64,000 nt of DNA, taken from Hyphomicrobiales bacterium. GTDB taxonomy: Bacteria > Pseudomonadota > Alphaproteobacteria > Rhizobiales > Rhizobiaceae. A program made the translations under genes and the position numbers. Positions 62,569 through 64,000 of this stretch are shown piece by piece. Position 1 is the stretch's first letter, and each line of letters starts with the position of its first letter. The notes below the pieces were generated by a model that had not been told where the DNA came from, did not search any database, and was given only the letters and a program-made list of their open reading frames with translations. The DNA is taken from positions 186,001 through 250,000 of the forward strand of contig UEIJ01000024.1 in assembly GCA_900470195.1 (NCBI GenBank), given 5' to 3'.

Positions 62569-64000
62569 GTGGCAAATCCAAATGAATGGAACCCGACCGA
62601 ACGGGTGCGAGAACTCTCCTATCGCATGGTAAGATGGCCAAGCGAGACAGGAACACCTGACGAGGCATCGTTCGGACCCAAGCTTGCCGAGCTTTTGCGC
62701 GAGATTCCCTATTTCCAGGAAAATCCTGACGATATTGCTGTCATCGACAGCCATGGTTCGCCGATAACCAAGAATGTCATCGCGGTCGTTCGCGGTACAG
62801 GGCGGCGAACCTTGGCGCTGGCCGGCCATTTCGATGTGGTGGAAACCGGCAATTATCGGGATCTGAAGCATCTGGCATTTGAACCCGATGCTTTGCTTGA
62901 AGCGCTTCTTGCAGACCTTACGAGCCGTCCGCTTGCGCCGAACGAGGAAAAGGCTCTCGCCGATTTCCAGAGCGGAAATTACGTTCCCGGACGCGGTATG
63001 CTCGACATGAAAAGCGGGGTCGCCGCAGGCATTGCAGTATTGGAACGTTTCTCGCAGCAGCCGGATCGCGAAGGTAATCTGATCCTGTTCGCTACCCCTG
63101 ACGAAGAGCGTGGTTCGCGAGGGATGCGCAGCCTGCGCGATGCCTTGCCGGAACTTGTTGAGCGCTGGGGCCTCGATATCGTTGCCGGTATCAATCTGGA
63201 CGCGACGAGCGATCAGGGGGATGGTGCCGAAGGCCGCGCCATCTATCGTGGCACCATCGGCAAACAGCTTCCCTTTGCCTTCGTGGTTGGGCAGCCGTCG
63301 CATGCGAGCTATCCGTTCGAAGGTGTGAGCGCACATCTCATCGCGTCGGAAATCATGCGGGCGGTCGAAGCCAATGCCGCCCTTTGCGATACGGCTGACG
63401 GCGAGGTTTCGCCACCACCTATTTGCCTTGAAGCGCGGGATTTCCGTGGCGGCTATGAAGTGACCACCCCGGAACGGACATGGATCGCGTTCAACTGGTT
63501 GACCCATTCCGTCTCGCCTGACGCTCTGTTCCAGCGCTTCGAGACGATTGTCGGTGACGCCGTGGACCGCGCAATCACACATTTCAATGTCGAGGCAGAG
63601 CGCTTTGCAAGGCTCGTTGGCAGTGCCAGCGACGCCAATCACAAGGGCCGAATTCTCACCACAGCGGAATTGCGTGGGGAAGTTCGGCGCGTTGGCGGCG
63701 AGGCGGCGCTGGAACGGATCGCAGCGCTGGAAGCTGAACTTTCAAGCAGCGACAACCCGCTTCTCATCACGCGGGAACTTGTGGATCGTATGGTTGCCGA
63801 GGCACGTATTACAGGCCCAACAGTCATCATTGGCTTCGGAAGCCTCGTCTATCCGCATGTTCGCATGGGGACTGAAACGGTTGAGGAACAACGTTTCGCA
63901 GAAGCTCTGGAAACCGCACGTGTGGATGCGGAGCGCCAGTTCGATACGACAATCCGGTATCGGGAGATATTTGCCGGTATTTCCGATATGAGTTTCTTCG
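62569..64000 (+). CDS. RocB-like M20 family peptidase, cut by the window end
   Basis: At least 477 codons from the GTG at 62569 (GAGGAAAG just before); it runs off the window with no stop. Zinc-peptidase motifs: LAGHFDVVETGNY (His, Asp), GRGMLDMKSG (bridging Asp) and ATPDEERGSRG (catalytic Glu pair), then QPSHASYPFEG. The extended N-terminus and long insertions match RocB-type proteins linked to arginine use rather than short M20 peptidases. Placed just after an amino acid importer, it probably processes an imported amino acid derivative or peptide. The C-terminal part is not visible. Confidence 0.82.
   Translation, partial: MANPNEWNPTERVRELSYRMVRWPSETGTPDEASFGPKLAELLREIPYFQENPDDIAVIDSHGSPITKNVIAVVRGTGRRTLALAGHFDVVETGNYRDLKHLAFEPDALLEALLADLTSRPLAPNEEKALADFQSGNYVPGRGMLDMKSGVAAGIAVLERFSQQPDREGNLILFATPDEERGSRGMRSLRDALPELVERWGLDIVAGINLDATSDQGDGAEGRAIYRGTIGKQLPFAFVVGQPSHASYPFEGVSAHLIASEIMRAVEANAALCDTADGEVSPPPICLEARDFRGGYEVTTPERTWIAFNWLTHSVSPDALFQRFETIVGDAVDRAITHFNVEAERFARLVGSASDANHKGRILTTAELRGEVRRVGGEAALERIAALEAELSSSDNPLLITRELVDRMVAEARITGPTVIIGFGSLVYPHVRMGTETVEEQRFAEALETARVDAERQFDTTIRYREIFAGISDMSFF

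Noticed and set aside
1-64000. CRISPR arrays, insertion sequences, tRNA or rRNA genes
   Set aside because: No regularly spaced repeats, transposase genes, terminal repeats or clover-leaf sequences were seen on reading both strands.

Overview
The window looks like a chromosomal segment of an alphaproteobacterium of the Hyphomicrobiales, most like Brucella/Ochrobactrum. This is an inference from gene content: an Ehu/Eut ectoine cluster, dctA-dctBD with a sigma-54 promoter, DUF2865, MetA of the acetyltransferase type, a possible EcfG-type promoter and a high-GC coding style. Genes are dense. I see no rRNA, tRNA, insertion sequence, prophage or CRISPR array.

Layout. 1-4949: surface polysaccharide genes (end of a possible glycosyltransferase, two tandem pyruvyl-transferase-like proteins, a secreted glycoside hydrolase, an SGNH hydrolase), joined by ATGA overlaps. 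4953-12554 (minus): penicillin-binding protein 1C and a giant alpha-2-macroglobulin, an envelope pair. 12739-14495: divergent SDR oxidoreductase and LysR regulator. 14500-15508: a mostly non-coding stretch with a 33-codon membrane peptide behind an EcfG-like promoter and a strong terminator that may end a small RNA. 15509-18010: small HTH protein, DUF2865 protein, glutathione-independent formaldehyde dehydrogenase. 18081-25771: LacI-controlled sugar ABC transporter with two catabolic enzymes and two clear operators.

26069-38632 is a nearly complete ectoine utilisation locus. It holds the MocR-type regulator EnuR, the EhuBCDA importer, EutBCDE, an AsnC-type regulator, an aldehyde dehydrogenase and an aminotransferase. 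Ectoine would be imported, opened by EutD, deacetylated by EutE to diaminobutyrate, transaminated and oxidised to aspartate. No eutA is present. A 17-nt direct repeat with 22-bp periodicity between the divergent eutB and asnC genes is a good operator candidate.

38664-42812: an OmpR-type two-component system divergent from two small secreted proteins, one a His/Lys-rich acid-shock-like protein, then a DUF488 protein and a glutathione transferase. 42844-47629: dctD-dctB and dctA for C4-dicarboxylate uptake, with a consensus -24/-12 promoter and a DctD-like site. 47680-52934: type II NADH dehydrogenase, MarR regulator divergent from a DUF899 protein over a 16-bp palindrome, a VOC protein, a ROK kinase and CutC. 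52961-54145: metA with a possible SAM-II-like leader. 54090-58757: MFS exporter, GH25 lipoprotein, and a MocR regulator divergent from a flavin-binding PNPOx-like protein. 58769-64000: Lrp regulator, a polar amino acid ABC transporter preceded by a candidate 50-codon leader ORF, and a truncated RocB-like M20 peptidase.

I found no clear unknown multi-gene system. The freshest observations are non-coding or very small: the leader ORF before the amino acid transporter, the ectoine operator, the 33-aa peptide and possible sRNA, and the metA leader.
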